DNA of 64,000 nt from DUPQ01 sp041678685 (GTDB lineage: Bacteria; Bacillota; Clostridia; DUPQ01). The stretch lies in contig JBAYNV010000001.1 of NCBI GenBank assembly GCA_041678685.1, positions 1 through 64,000 on the forward strand, written 5' to 3'. How positions within the stretch are numbered: the first letter of the stretch is position 1; each line of letters opens with the position of its first letter. Below are positions 1 to 7,757 of this stretch, one piece after another. Below the pieces are notes generated by a model. The model worked only from the letters and a program-made list of their open reading frames with translations, had not been told where the DNA came from and did no database searches. The position numbers were made by a program, and so were the translations under genes.

Positions 1-26
1 ACATCTAATATCTTTTCACTAGCCAT
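1..26 (-). CDS. rplJ: Ribosomal protein L10, N-terminal fragment (truncated by window edge)
   Basis: Only nine codons are inside the window, reading MASEKILDV on the minus strand. The good ribosome binding site (AAGGAGG) about 13 bases upstream and the position right after rplA and an L10-type leader point to rplJ, the L10 stalk-base protein that anchors L7/L12 on the large subunit. The identity comes from gene order and leader, because nine residues cannot prove the family. Confidence 0.7.
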
Positions 27-207
27 TGTCTTTCGTTACCTCCTTATAAAAAATCCTCGCATTGCACAGACAATACGAGGATATGATAGATCATTACTTG
101 TATCACCTCGGCGGGATTTATGCTATACGTTCCGTATTAGCACCTGCTGTCTGCGGCAAAACTTACAATATTAACTTGTCCTGTAGAGTTTAATCCACAG
201 GTCACAA
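27..207 (-). ncRNA. Ribosomal protein L10 leader with attenuator hairpin
   Basis: This 181-base untranslated stretch lies between rplA and rplJ, where Bacillota carry the L10 leader, an RNA bound by the L10(L12)4 complex for autogenous control. On the minus strand it contains elements resembling that leader, including GCCGCAGACAGCAGGTGC and CCCGCCGAGG. It ends in a 10-bp stem (55-80, loop of six bases) followed by ATTTTTTAT, which is a rho-independent terminator just before the rplJ ribosome binding site. The class is inferred from position, motifs and the terminator; a covariance-model match was not run. Confidence 0.75.
46..80 (-). terminator. Attenuator/terminator of the L10 leader
   Basis: CCTCGTATTG and CAATGCGAGG pair over 10 bp with one G-T wobble and a six-base loop (55-80). 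A T-rich run follows at 46-54. Its place inside the leader, ahead of rplJ, suggests premature termination when ribosomal protein is in excess. Confidence 0.75.
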
Positions 208-903
208 TTAGTCAAGCACTTTCTGTGTATTAACTTTTATTCCAGGACCCATCGTAGCCGCTAAAGTGACGCTCTTGAGGTACTGGCCTTTTGATGATGA
301 CGGTTTAGCTTTAACTACAGCGCTCATGAGAGTTCTGAAGTTTTCCATAAGCTGTTCATGTGTAAATGAAGCTTTCCCGATCGGGCAGTGTATGATGTTC
401 GTCTTATCAAGTCTGTACTCGATCTTACCTGCTTTAGCTTCAATAACTGCTTTTGCCACATCCTGCGTTACTGTTCCTGCTTTAGGATTAGGCATAAGTC
501 CTTTAGGTCCAAGTATACGGCCTATCTTACCCACAACACCCATCATATCAGGACTTGCGATAGCTACATCAAATTCGAACCAGTTCTCATTCTTGATCTT
601 GTCAGCTATGTCTTCAGCGCCGACATAATCAGCACCTGCCTTCATAGCTGCATCAGCATTGGCTCCTTTTGCGAATACCAGTACCCTGATCTTTTTTCCT
701 GTTCCGAAAGGAAGTACGACTGCGCCTCTGACCTGCTGGTCAGCATGTCTTGAGTCTACACCGAGTTTGATATGTATTTCTATCGTTTCATCAAATTTGC
801 ACTTAGCTGTCTGTTTTGCAAGGCCGATAGCTTCTGAGGGTTCATATGCGGATGCTTTATCATATAAAGCGCTGCTGGCTCTGTAATTTTTGCTTCTCTT
901 CAT
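208..903 (-). CDS. rplA: 50S ribosomal protein L1
   Basis: Encodes L1, 231 residues, the usual length. L1 binds 23S rRNA to form the mobile L1 stalk that helps release deacylated tRNA, and it can repress its own mRNA. The L1 signature GRILGPKGLMPNPKAGTV lies near residues 128-145, and KIEYRLDKTNIIHCPIGKASF-like C-terminal sequence is typical. The ATG is preceded by AGGAGGATCAAATC. It sits 12 bases after rplK in the conserved nusG-rplK-rplA-rplJ order, so it is probably co-transcribed with them from upstream. Confidence 0.97.
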   Translation of the reverse strand: MKRSKNYRASSALYDKASAYEPSEAIGLAKQTAKCKFDETIEIHIKLGVDSRHADQQVRGAVVLPFGTGKKIRVLVFAKGANADAAMKAGADYVGAEDIADKIKNENWFEFDVAIASPDMMGVVGKIGRILGPKGLMPNPKAGTVTQDVAKAVIEAKAGKIEYRLDKTNIIHCPIGKASFTHEQLMENFRTLMSAVVKAKPSSSKGQYLKSVTLAATMGPGIKVNTQKVLD

Positions 904-915
904 GATTTGATCCTC

Positions 916-1341
916 CTATTCCTCGATCGTGACGCCCATACTGCGTGCAGTACCGGCAATCAGTTTCATTGCTGACTCAATGTTTGATGCATTGAGGTCA
1001 GGCATTTTCTGTTCTGCTATCTTCCTGAGATCCGCTTTTGAAAGCACTGCGACTTTTGTCTTATTAGGTGTAGGCGATGCTGTTTCTATATTGCATGCCT
1101 TCTTGATAAGAACCGCTGCAGGCGGGGTCTTCGTGATGAAAGAAAAAGATCTGTCTGCATAAACTGTCAATACTATAGGTATTATCAGTCCCACATCGTT
1201 TCTTGTTCTCTCGTTGAATTCTTTACAGAATCCCATAATGTTTACACCGTGTTGTCCTAGTGCTGGTCCAACCGGTGGTGCTGGCGTCGCTTTAGCTGCA
1301 GGTAATTGCAACTTAACGTATCCAATAATCTTTTTTGCCAT
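916..1341 (-). CDS. rplK: 50S ribosomal protein L11
   Basis: Encodes L11, 141 residues. L11 binds the GTPase-associated region of 23S rRNA and supports factor-dependent GTP hydrolysis and the stringent response through RelA. The N-terminal proline-rich block (LPAAKATPAPPVGPALGQHG, about residues 13-32) is the family signature, and the C-terminal rRNA-binding domain ends in GTARSMGVTIEE. A GGAGGTGG-type ribosome binding site precedes the ATG. It lies 31 bases downstream of nusG and just upstream of rplA, the standard arrangement. Confidence 0.97.
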   Translation of the reverse strand: MAKKIIGYVKLQLPAAKATPAPPVGPALGQHGVNIMGFCKEFNERTRNDVGLIIPIVLTVYADRSFSFITKTPPAAVLIKKACNIETASPTPNKTKVAVLSKADLRKIAEQKMPDLNASNIESAMKLIAGTARSMGVTIEE

Positions 1342-1372
1342 TTATTCCACCTCCCAATTTATTTTGTACAGC

Positions 1373-1936
1373 TTAAAGAATGATCTGTATCTGCTCATAG
1401 TCCAGTTCAACAGGAGTTTCCCTGCCGAAAATGGATATGTGAACTTTCACTTTTCTCTTTTCCTTATAGACTTCATTGATAACACCTACAAAGTTTTCGA
1501 ACGGTCCTTCGATTACTCTTATATTATCTCCGGGATTGAAGTCAATAACAGTTTCAATACCTTCGAGCCTCATCTGTATGACTTCCTCATCGGTAAGCGG
1601 AACAGGTTTGGCTGTCGGTCCAACAAATCCGGTCACACCGCGGGTATTTCTTACTACATACCAGGACTGATCGGTCATAATCATTTTAACAATAACATAA
1701 CCGGGGAAAATCTTCTTGAAAGTTATCTTTCTCTTACCGTTTTTCTCTTCAATGACTTCTTCAAGAGGTACAACTATATCCTGTATGTACTCTTTCATCT
1801 CCCTGTTCTCAACTATCTTCTCAAGATCGGCTTTGACCTTGTTCTCATAGCCGGAATAAGTGTGAACTACATACCATTTGGCTGTATCCTGTTCGTCCTT
1901 GTTTGCGGTCACATCATTGTTTATATTTTCATCCAT
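1373..1936 (-). CDS. nusG: Transcription termination/antitermination protein NusG
   Basis: NusG binds RNA polymerase and modulates pausing and termination. The NGN domain starts at KWYVVHTYSGYENKVK and contains the PGYVIVKM motif; the C-terminal KOW domain holds PGDNIRVIEGPFENFVGVI. I chose the inner ATG at 1936 (187 residues) because GGGAG sits 8 bases before it; an in-frame ATG at 1951 has only a weak site and would add five residues. About 17 acidic, probably disordered residues precede the NGN domain, somewhat longer than in many homologues. It follows secE by 16 bases. Confidence 0.95.
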   Translation of the reverse strand: MDENINNDVTANKDEQDTAKWYVVHTYSGYENKVKADLEKIVENREMKEYIQDIVVPLEEVIEEKNGKRKITFKKIFPGYVIVKMIMTDQSWYVVRNTRGVTGFVGPTAKPVPLTDEEVIQMRLEGIETVIDFNPGDNIRVIEGPFENFVGVINEVYKEKRKVKVHISIFGRETPVELDYEQIQIIL

Positions 1937-1952
1937 CGGAAAATCTCCCATT

Positions 1953-2165
1953 TTAATTTGCTACCAGCAATTTGATCAGAGTTGAAAGACCCCAGTCAAA
2001 CAAACAGATAACAAGACCAACAATAGCGCATACCACTAAAACAGTGACAGTGCTCTTGACAGTCTGTTTGCTTGTAGGCCAGGTTACTTTCTTCAATTCC
2101 TGAAAAATCGCTTTGAAGAATCCTATAAACTTATTCTTTTTTACGGTCTTTTCTTTCTCAGCCAT
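1953..2165 (-). CDS. secE: Preprotein translocase subunit SecE
   Basis: A 70-residue single-span SecE, the small clamp subunit of the SecYEG channel. It has the hallmark FFKAIFQELKKVTWPTSKQT amphipathic segment before one transmembrane helix (about residues 41-62), the short Gram-positive form. The ATG at 2165 is preferred because GAGG lies 4-7 bases ahead; the longer GTG start at 2174 lacks a ribosome binding site. It lies between rpmG and nusG, the usual order. Confidence 0.95.
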   Translation of the reverse strand: MAEKEKTVKKNKFIGFFKAIFQELKKVTWPTSKQTVKSTVTVLVVCAIVGLVICLFDWGLSTLIKLLVAN

Positions 2166-2179
2166 TATCCTCACCTTTA

Positions 2180-2329
2180 TTACTTAGTCTCTTTGTGTAG
2201 AGTGTGCTTCTTACAGAACTTGCAGTATTTGTTGATCTCAAGTCTGTCAGGTGTGTTCTTCTTATTCTTTGTTGAACAGTAATTTCTCTGTTTGCACTCA
2301 GTGCACGCAAGTATAATCTTGTCTCTCAT
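2180..2329 (-). CDS. rpmG: 50S ribosomal protein L33
   Basis: A 49-residue protein beginning MRDKIILACTECKQRNYC and ending KYCKFCKKHTLHKETK. The two CxxC pairs (Cys9/Cys12 and Cys36/Cys39) mark the zinc-binding form of L33, a small protein of the large subunit near the E site. AGGGATG precedes the ATG. The rpmG-secE-nusG order and its own promoter at 2402-2431 support a short operon feeding into rplK-rplA. Confidence 0.96.
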   Translation of the reverse strand: MRDKIILACTECKQRNYCSTKNKKNTPDRLEINKYCKFCKKHTLHKETK

Positions 2330-2401
2330 AATACATCCCTGCCTTCTCATTTCTGAAAGCTTTTTTCTACAAAAAAAAAGAGCCTTCTAATAGCAAAAGT
2401 T

Positions 2402-2431
2402 ATCTTACCATGCTGTCCATATCCTTGTCAA
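2402..2431 (-). promoter_or_regulatory. Sigma-A promoter of rpmG-secE-nusG
   Basis: Minus strand reads TTGACA (2426-2431), an 18-base spacer, then TAAGAT (2402-2407). The rpmG start codon is about 70 bases downstream. It allows separate transcription of the translation/secretion genes from the lysS unit, although no clear terminator separates them. Confidence 0.75.
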
Positions 2432-2438
2432 CAATTAT

Positions 2439-3284
2439 TTAATCAGTTGATGTTTCTGACGTCATATTTGATTCTAAAAGAAGCTTAACGGCAGATTTCA
2501 CATTTTCCATGTTTTTTGACTCGTTTGATATGCAGAGGATCATTTTATTAAGTTCATTTACATACAGATGCTCGGCGATCAATGTCACATCAGATACATC
2601 CACTCCGTAAATAACTTTTTCACCGGTCCCTGATTCAATGCCGTACACACGGTCTTCCTCCGGTATCGTGATGTCCATTTCTTCAAGAACACCTTCAAGG
2701 GGAAGGAAATAGTTGTATTTTAATATATATCTATAAACTATATCATCACATATTATTATCTCAAGATCACCGGATATAAGCAGGAGACTCAGTTTTTCAA
2801 CATATGAAGCTTCGATCGATTCCTCCGTATCAGTTGCGTCATTGCCTTCTGATGAGGCGATCATCACCTCCAGAAGTATTTTATCCACATCAGACATCCT
2901 GTCATAAAGATACTGCTGTATATCATCGTTGCTCTTTGCAGCATAATCACCGACATACGATATGGTAAGATCCGGATCCTGGTTCGCAAAATACGGGATG
3001 GCTATGGAAAGTATCGTGGCGAAAATAATAAGGATCGTAACGATGGTCCCGATATGCTTGAACCATAGCCTTCTGTAGGTTTTCACTATCTTCCTGACTT
3101 CCACAGGTTCGTCCTGATTAAGTCCGACAAGATAATCATGCGCTTTTGTGGCCTCGTCAAAATTTACGGTCTTATCCAGCCTTGCGCGCATAGAGATGTA
3201 ATCATACTGTTTATTTATCTGTGTTTCAGTAGGGTTCCCATCCAGACCCAGTATTTTAAGATATTTTTCTCTTAACTCATCCAT
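2439..3284 (-). CDS. Membrane protein with degenerate J-domain-like N-terminus
   Basis: A 281-residue protein that I do not recognise as a named family. The first 65 residues (YLKILGLDGNPTETQINKQY and then a helical stretch ending DYLVGL) follow the helix pattern of a DnaJ J-domain, but the HPD tripeptide needed to stimulate Hsp70 is missing. A basic stretch (VRKIVKTYRRLWFKH) leads into one transmembrane helix at about residues 78-99, followed by an acidic extracytoplasmic domain of about 180 residues without cysteines in an obvious pattern. Its ATG overlaps the lysS stop, so it is translationally coupled to lysS. Function unknown. Confidence 0.8.
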   Translation of the reverse strand: MDELREKYLKILGLDGNPTETQINKQYDYISMRARLDKTVNFDEATKAHDYLVGLNQDEPVEVRKIVKTYRRLWFKHIGTIVTILIIFATILSIAIPYFANQDPDLTISYVGDYAAKSNDDIQQYLYDRMSDVDKILLEVMIASSEGNDATDTEESIEASYVEKLSLLLISGDLEIIICDDIVYRYILKYNYFLPLEGVLEEMDITIPEEDRVYGIESGTGEKVIYGVDVSDVTLIAEHLYVNELNKMILCISNESKNMENVKSAVKLLLESNMTSETSTD

Positions 3285-4767
3285 TTATATCCGATTTCAT
3301 CGTCGGGAAGAAAATGACGTCACGTATGGATGCGGAATCTGTAAACAGCATCACCATACGGTCTATGCCTATACCCATACCGCCCGTTGGAGGCATTCCT
3401 ATTTCGATCGCATTTATAAAATCATCATCGATAGTAAAATCAAACTCACCGAATTTGCTCTTTGCCTGGGCAATGAATCTCTCTTTCTGGTCTATAGGAT
3501 CGTTCAATTCCGAGAATGCATTACCTGCCTCGCTTCCTGCTATGAACAGTTCGAATCTTTCAGTCATATATGGCTTCATGGCATTTCTCTTTGCAAGAGG
3601 AGAAATTTCTATAGGATATTCATATATGAATGTAGGCTGGATCAGGTTCTTTTCAACATATTCGTCAAAGAATGCATTTAATATCATTCCCCAGTTCCAG
3701 TGGTCTTCCACATGAACATTCTTCTCTTTAGCTATTTCCTTTGCCTTCATATCGTCACATGCAAACGAATCAAAATCCACTCCTGAATATTCTTTTACCG
3801 ATCCTGCCATGGTCATCCTCTTCCAAGGTCTTTCCAGGCTTATTTTTGTACCCTGATAATTCAGTTCTCTTGTTCCCAATACTTTATCAGCCACATAGCA
3901 GTACATCTCTTCAGCTCTTGTCATCATCACATTGTAATCCGCATATGCTTCATAAAATTCCATCAGCGTGAATTCCGGATTATGCCTTGTGTCCATACCC
4001 TCATTTCTGAAGACCTTGCCTATTTCAAACACTCTGTCGATGCCGCCTACGATCAGTCTCTTGAGGTGAAGTTCAAGTTCTATCCTGAGGAACATATCCA
4101 TATTTAACGTATTGTGGTGTGTTTCAAAGGGTCTGGCATTCGCATTGGTCGCCTGATTATGCAAAACGGGCGTATCGACTTCAAGATAGCCAAGCCCCGT
4201 CATATACTCTCTTATTGCAGCTATCATATTCGCACGTGTTATAAACGCGGCTTTGACTTCCGGATTCATTATAAGATCAACATATCTCTGCCTGTAGCGA
4301 AGGTCCATGTCCTTAAGACCGTGGAATTTCTCAGGAAGCGGCTGCAGCGATTTTGCAAGGAGCGTTATAGTTTTTACTCTGATGGATTTCTCCCCCATAT
4401 GGGTAATGAAAGGCAGTCCAGTAAAGCCTGCTATATCGCCTATATCGAACTTTTTGAATTCGGTGTACGCTTCTTCTCCTATTTCATCGATACGGATATA
4501 TAACTGGATCTGCTCCATACCGTCCTGTATGTGAGCAAAGCTTGCTTTTCCCATTACCCTTTTTGTCATTATCCTGCCTGCCAGACTGACTTCTTTTTCA
4601 GTCAATGCATCGAAATCATCCAGTATTTCCCTGGCTGTATACTTACGGTCGTAATATGTTATTGCAAAAGGGTTTCTCCCCGAATCCTTCAGGTTCTCCA
4701 GCTTTTCTCTTCTTATTTTCAATATCTCATTGAGATCGGCTTCAGTATTATCAGTAAAATTTTCCAT
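3277..4767 (-). CDS. lysS: Lysyl-tRNA synthetase, class II
   Basis: Charges tRNA-Lys with lysine using ATP, in the cytoplasm. The 496 residues show an N-terminal OB-fold anticodon-binding domain (about 55-150) and the class II core: motif 2 around FEIGKVFRNEGMDTRHNPEF and motif 3 GGMGIGIDRMVMLF near the C-terminus. Length is normal for the bacterial enzyme. AAAGGAGCACATA precedes the ATG. It lies 86 bases after greA, a common pairing, and overlaps the downstream J-domain-like gene by 8 bases. A tRNA-Lys gene occurs elsewhere in this window. Confidence 0.97.
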   Translation of the reverse strand: MENFTDNTEADLNEILKIRREKLENLKDSGRNPFAITYYDRKYTAREILDDFDALTEKEVSLAGRIMTKRVMGKASFAHIQDGMEQIQLYIRIDEIGEEAYTEFKKFDIGDIAGFTGLPFITHMGEKSIRVKTITLLAKSLQPLPEKFHGLKDMDLRYRQRYVDLIMNPEVKAAFITRANMIAAIREYMTGLGYLEVDTPVLHNQATNANARPFETHHNTLNMDMFLRIELELHLKRLIVGGIDRVFEIGKVFRNEGMDTRHNPEFTLMEFYEAYADYNVMMTRAEEMYCYVADKVLGTRELNYQGTKISLERPWKRMTMAGSVKEYSGVDFDSFACDDMKAKEIAKEKNVHVEDHWNWGMILNAFFDEYVEKNLIQPTFIYEYPIEISPLAKRNAMKPYMTERFELFIAGSEAGNAFSELNDPIDQKERFIAQAKSKFGEFDFTIDDDFINAIEIGMPPTGGMGIGIDRMVMLFTDSASIRDVIFFPTMKSDING

Positions 4768-4785
4768 TATGTGCTCCTTTATTCA

Positions 4786-4815
4786 AATTGCAGTCCTCAA
4801 AAGAGAACTGCAATT
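4786..4815 (-). promoter_or_regulatory. Strong RNA hairpin between greA and lysS
   Basis: A 13-bp stem with one T-G wobble and a four-T loop (minus strand) occupies most of the greA-lysS gap. No T-run follows it, so it is not a classical terminator. It ends 18 bases before the lysS start and close to its ribosome binding site. It may be a processing or stabilising element; this is inference. Confidence 0.5.
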
Positions 4816-4853
4816 CATTATATCTTTTTTTTACGGTATTAACAACAAAGTGA

Positions 4854-5330
4854 TCACGCCATGATCTCCAGGATCTTCATCTGAAGCTGGCCTGCAGGAC
4901 TCGTGATGCTGACGACCGCGCCGGGATGATTTCCTATAAGCGCTTTCCCGACAGGAGATTCATATGAGATCCTCTGATTGAAGGAATTTGCTTCCGTCGG
5001 ACCTACTATCTGGTATATCTGCTCCTCATTGTACTCCATGTCCAATACTTTTACTCTGCAGCCGATCGTTACTTTCTCGCTATTGCAGTTATCGTTATCT
5101 ATGACTTCTGCCTTTGAAAGCAGATTCTCAAGATATGCGATCCTTGTCTCTACCTGAGCCTGTTGATTTTTTGCTTCATCATATTCACTGTTTTCAGAAA
5201 TATCTCCAAATGAAATCGCATTTTTGAGCCTGTCGGATACTTCCATCCTTGTCTTGCCTTTTAATGTCATCAATTCGTCTTCCAGCTCTTTTATTCCTTC
5301 GTAAGTCATTAAAACCTTTTTGTCTGCCAT
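4854..5330 (-). CDS. greA: Transcription elongation factor GreA
   Basis: GreA rescues backtracked RNA polymerase by stimulating transcript cleavage. The 158 residues match the family length: an N-terminal coiled-coil hairpin with the conserved tip GDISENSEYDEAKNQQ (about 41-56, acidic Asp and Glu that act in the secondary channel) and a C-terminal FKBP-like domain ending PAGQLQMKILEIMA. The ATG at 5330 is chosen because GAGGAG lies 7 bases before it; upstream in-frame starts are too close to or before that site. Transcribed from a consensus promoter at 5365-5393. Confidence 0.96.
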   Translation of the reverse strand: MADKKVLMTYEGIKELEDELMTLKGKTRMEVSDRLKNAISFGDISENSEYDEAKNQQAQVETRIAYLENLLSKAEVIDNDNCNSEKVTIGCRVKVLDMEYNEEQIYQIVGPTEANSFNQRISYESPVGKALIGNHPGAVVSITSPAGQLQMKILEIMA

Positions 5331-5364
5331 TTTCATTCTCCTCAATTAAGTTTTGGATTGACAA

Positions 5365-5393
5365 ATTATAATTCGCATATGCTTCTTTGTCAA
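5365..5393 (-). promoter_or_regulatory. Full-consensus sigma-A promoter of greA-lysS
   Basis: Minus strand TTGACA (5388-5393), exactly 17 bases, then TATAAT (5365-5370): a perfect consensus promoter. The hexamers overlap an inverted repeat, TTGACAAA at 5358-5365 and TTTGTCAA at 5386-5393, spaced by 20 bases, which could be an operator or chance. Confidence 0.85.
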
Positions 5394-5546
5394 CCTCCTT
5401 TTTAACAATTACATATCTTAACATATTTTTTCGGATATAGCTCATTTTTATTTATTTTAATAAAATAAGTATTTGTGCAATATGATCTGCTGAATAATCG
5501 CACCGGATAATATATAATAAAGGAAATATAAAATACAGGAAAAGCG

Positions 5547-7136
5547 GTGATCATTATGGAACTGTTCAAAGAACTCACTTTTACTTCAAAATCATCGGAT
5601 CATGACCCTTTCAATTATGTGTCATTATCTGCTCTCTTCACAAGACCGGACGGATCCTCGATATCCGTAACAGGTTTCTGGGCGGGCGGGGACACATACA
5701 AATTGCGTTATGACATATCGATACCGGGAAAACACAGATATATAACGGTAAGCAGCGATGATTCCTTAAATGGCATCAAAGGGGAAATAACGGTCAGGAA
5801 ATATACAGGTGACAATCCTCTGTATGTCCACGGTGCGATAGGCAGAAAGAACAAGGATCTGTATCTGAGATATAAAGACGGCACTCCCTTTTACTGGCTT
5901 GCCGACACCTGGTGGATGGGTCTTACGGACCGGCTGGATTTCAATAAGGATTTCGGTAAACTCACGGAAGACCGCGTCAAAAAGGGATTCAATGTGGTAC
6001 AGATAGTCGCCGGTTTGTATCCCGATATGCTTCCATTTGATGAAAGAGGGAGAAATGAAGCCGGATTCCCGTGGACTGCTGATTTCAAATCGATATGTCC
6101 TGAATACTTCGACATGGCTGACAGAAGGATATTCCATCTGATCAAAAAAGGCATAACGCCCTGCATAGTGGGTTCATGGGGATTTTTCATGAAATTCGCA
6201 GGCAAGGAAACACTTCTGAAACACTGGAAATACCTTATAGCCCGCTGGTCGGCTCTTCCTGTCGCATGGTGCATAGCAGGTGAAGCCAACATGGCTTTCT
6301 ATAACGAGAACATATCAGCTGAGGAGCATCTGAGAAGATCCAGGAAAGACTGGAACGATGTAACTCTGTTCGTAAAGAATAACGATCCGTTTAAGAGGCT
6401 CATAACGATACACCCTACAAACAACGGTCATGAGCAGATAGAAGACGAGACGCTTCTTGACCTTGACATGCTTCAAACGGGGCATGGAGGATTTGCATCC
6501 ATAGTTCCGCAGATGAAACAGATAAAGCACTCTGTGGACCGCAAGGCGCTTCCTGTCATAAATTCAGAGTGTAATTACGAGGGTATATGCGGGTCTTCAT
6601 ACTGTGATGTACAAAGATATGTATATCTGTCTGATTTCATGTTAGGTGCTGCCGGACATACATATGGCGCAAACGGCATATGGCAGCTCAACGGGATAGG
6701 AAGACCTTATGGGCCTTCTCCTCACGGCTCGACATGGGGAGACACGAACTGGAAGGAAGCAGCCTCTCTCCCTGGATCGGGACAGATAGGAAGCTGCAAG
6801 AGATTTCTCACCTCTTTTGAGTGGTGGAGATTTCAATCACATCCCGAATGGGTGGAGAACCCCTGCTCTTTAAACGCATGTGACGGCAACTTCTGTGTGG
6901 GGATCCCAAAGGAAGTGAGGATCATATTCAAACCTAATCTTGGAGGCAGCTTCTGGGGCAATATCGAGATAAGAGGTATTGAAAAAGACATATCTTACAT
7001 GGCATCCAGATTCGACCCGATCCTTGGGAAAGAAACCGTAATAGGCGATGTCATTCCTGACGAGTCAGGTGTATGGAGGATGCCTAAAGTCACCGCATTC
7101 CAGGACTGGCTGTATATATTAAAAGCAAAGAAATGA
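5547..7136 (+). CDS. DUF4038 apiosidase-like glycoside hydrolase family protein
   Basis: A 529-residue protein with an N-terminal beta-rich domain (about 1-90, DUF5060-like), a TIM-barrel core of the DUF4038/GH140 type (YWLADTWWMGL near residue 112, WCIAGEANM near 240, VINSECNYEG near 337), and a C-terminal beta domain like the putative collagen-binding domain. GH140 members release apiose from rhamnogalacturonan II; the substrate here is unknown. It has no signal peptide, so it probably acts on imported oligosaccharides. The GTG at 5547 has AGGA six bases upstream; ATG at 5556 is the alternative. Convergent with the neighbouring sugar operon. Confidence 0.75.
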   Translation: MIIMELFKELTFTSKSSDHDPFNYVSLSALFTRPDGSSISVTGFWAGGDTYKLRYDISIPGKHRYITVSSDDSLNGIKGEITVRKYTGDNPLYVHGAIGRKNKDLYLRYKDGTPFYWLADTWWMGLTDRLDFNKDFGKLTEDRVKKGFNVVQIVAGLYPDMLPFDERGRNEAGFPWTADFKSICPEYFDMADRRIFHLIKKGITPCIVGSWGFFMKFAGKETLLKHWKYLIARWSALPVAWCIAGEANMAFYNENISAEEHLRRSRKDWNDVTLFVKNNDPFKRLITIHPTNNGHEQIEDETLLDLDMLQTGHGGFASIVPQMKQIKHSVDRKALPVINSECNYEGICGSSYCDVQRYVYLSDFMLGAAGHTYGANGIWQLNGIGRPYGPSPHGSTWGDTNWKEAASLPGSGQIGSCKRFLTSFEWWRFQSHPEWVENPCSLNACDGNFCVGIPKEVRIIFKPNLGGSFWGNIEIRGIEKDISYMASRFDPILGKETVIGDVIPDESGVWRMPKVTAFQDWLYILKAKK

Positions 7137-7178
7137 TCCATCGACAGATGATAACTCTCATTTAAATATCATAGTTAC

Positions 7179-7210
7179 AAAAAAGATACGGGAAGAAACC
7201 GTATCTTTTT
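7179..7210. terminator. Bidirectional terminator between the GH gene and the sugar operon
   Basis: AAAAAGATACGG and CCGTATCTTTTT form a 12-bp stem around a short loop, with A and T tracts on the two sides. It lies between the convergent ends of the glycosidase-like gene and the yjbQ-type gene and would serve both. Confidence 0.85.
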
Positions 7211-7237
7211 AAAACATCCGAACTTATAAGCTTATTT

Positions 7238-7738
7238 TCATTCCCCTATTATCTGTACTTCGCATACTCTTTTTCTTTCGCGTATCTGATCCCAGTCAAT
7301 AAAATAAATGAAGCCGAAATCACCGAGTGAAAGCTGTCCGTCAAACAGCACTATCGTCTCCGAACGGCCGAAGAATACCGAACGTAAGTGGGCATCCGTA
7401 TTCAGACTGCCCTTAGGTTCCTCATCAGGGAATGTGAGCGCAAATTCAATATGCTTTGGACCCGGATGCATATACTGGCCTTCACATCTGCAGGTCGGGA
7501 TAAGTTTTTCCATTATATTATTAAGATCCTGCTGCAGATATTCCCTGCCGAAAAAATTTTTATCATGCGAGCATTCCTGCGTGATGACCGAACATGTCGT
7601 ATGATGCGAATATACTACGCATATTCCGTTTCTGATCCCCGATTCAGCCACGATCTTCTTTACCTGATCCGTAACATTATGGAAATCAGGTCTGTGGTCA
7701 TGTGACTGAAGTTCTATCGTACCTCTGTAAACTGCCAT
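7238..7738 (-). CDS. YjbQ/UPF0047 family protein
   Basis: A 166-residue member of the YjbQ family, small homotrimeric beta-rich proteins. Family motifs are visible: VYSHHTTCSVITQE (about 43-56), HPGPKHIEFALTFP with histidines near 93-97, and SLGDFGFIYFIDWD at the C-terminus. Some members have weak thiamine-phosphate synthase activity, but the physiological role is unsettled. It is the last gene of the sugar operon, 19 bases after the TIM-family gene, so a role on a phosphorylated or reactive sugar intermediate is possible here (inference). Confidence 0.85.
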   Translation of the reverse strand: MAVYRGTIELQSHDHRPDFHNVTDQVKKIVAESGIRNGICVVYSHHTTCSVITQECSHDKNFFGREYLQQDLNNIMEKLIPTCRCEGQYMHPGPKHIEFALTFPDEEPKGSLNTDAHLRSVFFGRSETIVLFDGQLSLGDFGFIYFIDWDQIRERKRVCEVQIIGE

Positions 7739-7757
7739 GATTTATCCTCCTCAAATT

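Noticed and set aside
266..753. Open frames on the plus strand opposite rplA (and similar antisense frames elsewhere)
   Set aside because: They mirror conserved ribosomal, flagellar or metabolic genes, lack ribosome binding sites and show no protein-family similarity.
1937..1951. Upstream ATG of nusG as the start codon
   Set aside because: It has a weak ribosome binding site, while GGGAG precedes the ATG at 1936 at ideal distance.
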